Assembly: GCA_002436765.1 (NCBI GenBank)
Contig: DJNI01000019.1
Span: forward strand, 19,257-25,449
Length of the DNA: 6,193 nt
Reading direction: 5' to 3'
DNA from: Clostridiales bacterium UBA6468
Lineage (GTDB): Bacteria > Bacillota > Clostridia > Oscillospirales > Oscillospiraceae
In this document: in pieces, positions 6,151 to 6,193 of the stretch
How positions within the stretch are numbered: the stretch's first letter is position 1
Layout: every line of letters begins with the position of its first letter
The notes under the pieces: model-generated
Database searches by the model: none
What the model saw: only the letters and a program-made list of their open reading frames with translations
What the model was told of the DNA's origin: nothing
Position numbers and translations under genes: made by a program

Positions 6151-6188
6151 CGCATCCGTAAGCCAGCTTATGCTGGCTTACGGATGCG
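6151..6188. repeat. Perfect 17-bp inverted repeat at the right edge
   Basis: CGCATCCGTAAGCCAGC (6151-6167) pairs perfectly with 6172-6188 around a TTAT loop. The leftward side has no T-run and the rightward side is cut by the window end (GCATA), so terminator function cannot be judged. It might be a terminator of a gene converging from the right, a REP-like dispersed palindrome, or a protein-binding site. The 84 bases between it and the upstream terminator hold no supported gene. Confidence 0.7.
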
Positions 6189-6193
6189 GCATA

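Overview
This is a chromosomal segment, about 60% GC by eye in its coding parts, from a low-copy housekeeping region. The strong AGGAGG-type ribosome binding sites, sigma-A-like promoters, a small HPr-fold protein without the active-site histidine, a YpsC-type RNA methyltransferase, MtaB and QueH all point to a Gram-positive Clostridia member. A gut Oscillospiraceae/Ruminococcaceae-type organism is the best guess. This rests on gene content and style only; no search was run. There are no mobile-element genes, tRNA/rRNA genes or CRISPR arrays.

Layout. Bases 1-178 hold no gene I can support, only a possible leftward promoter. A good promoter (179-207) drives a plus-strand gene (240-1298) for a membrane-anchored GH25 cell-wall muramidase. 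It converges on a minus-strand operon, and the two share an unusually structured intergenic region (1299-1546). A hairpin at 1301-1332 followed by a T-run on the minus strand probably terminates the operon.

The minus-strand genes, in order of transcription, are mtaB (5590-4301), a 115-base gap with a candidate internal promoter, queH (4185-3640), a THUMP/SAM RNA methyltransferase of the YpsC/RlmL type (3621-2470) and a DagK-family lipid kinase (2473-1547). The last three are packed with an 18-base gap and a 4-base ATGA overlap, so they very likely share one mRNA. Three of the four enzymes modify the translation machinery: MtaB at tRNA position 37, QueH in making the queuosine of position 34, and the methyltransferase on (probably 23S) rRNA. 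The lipid kinase acts on membrane lipid and is functionally unrelated.

Divergent from mtaB, a strong extended -10 promoter with an operator-like dyad precedes a 78-residue HPr-fold gene (5781-6017). This gene has its own intrinsic terminator (6035-6066). The right edge carries a perfect 17-bp inverted repeat. The most interesting items are the HPr-like protein (no phosphorylatable His, a retained Ser, four Cys), the hairpin-dense spacer and the terminal palindrome. I see no convincing undescribed multi-gene system.
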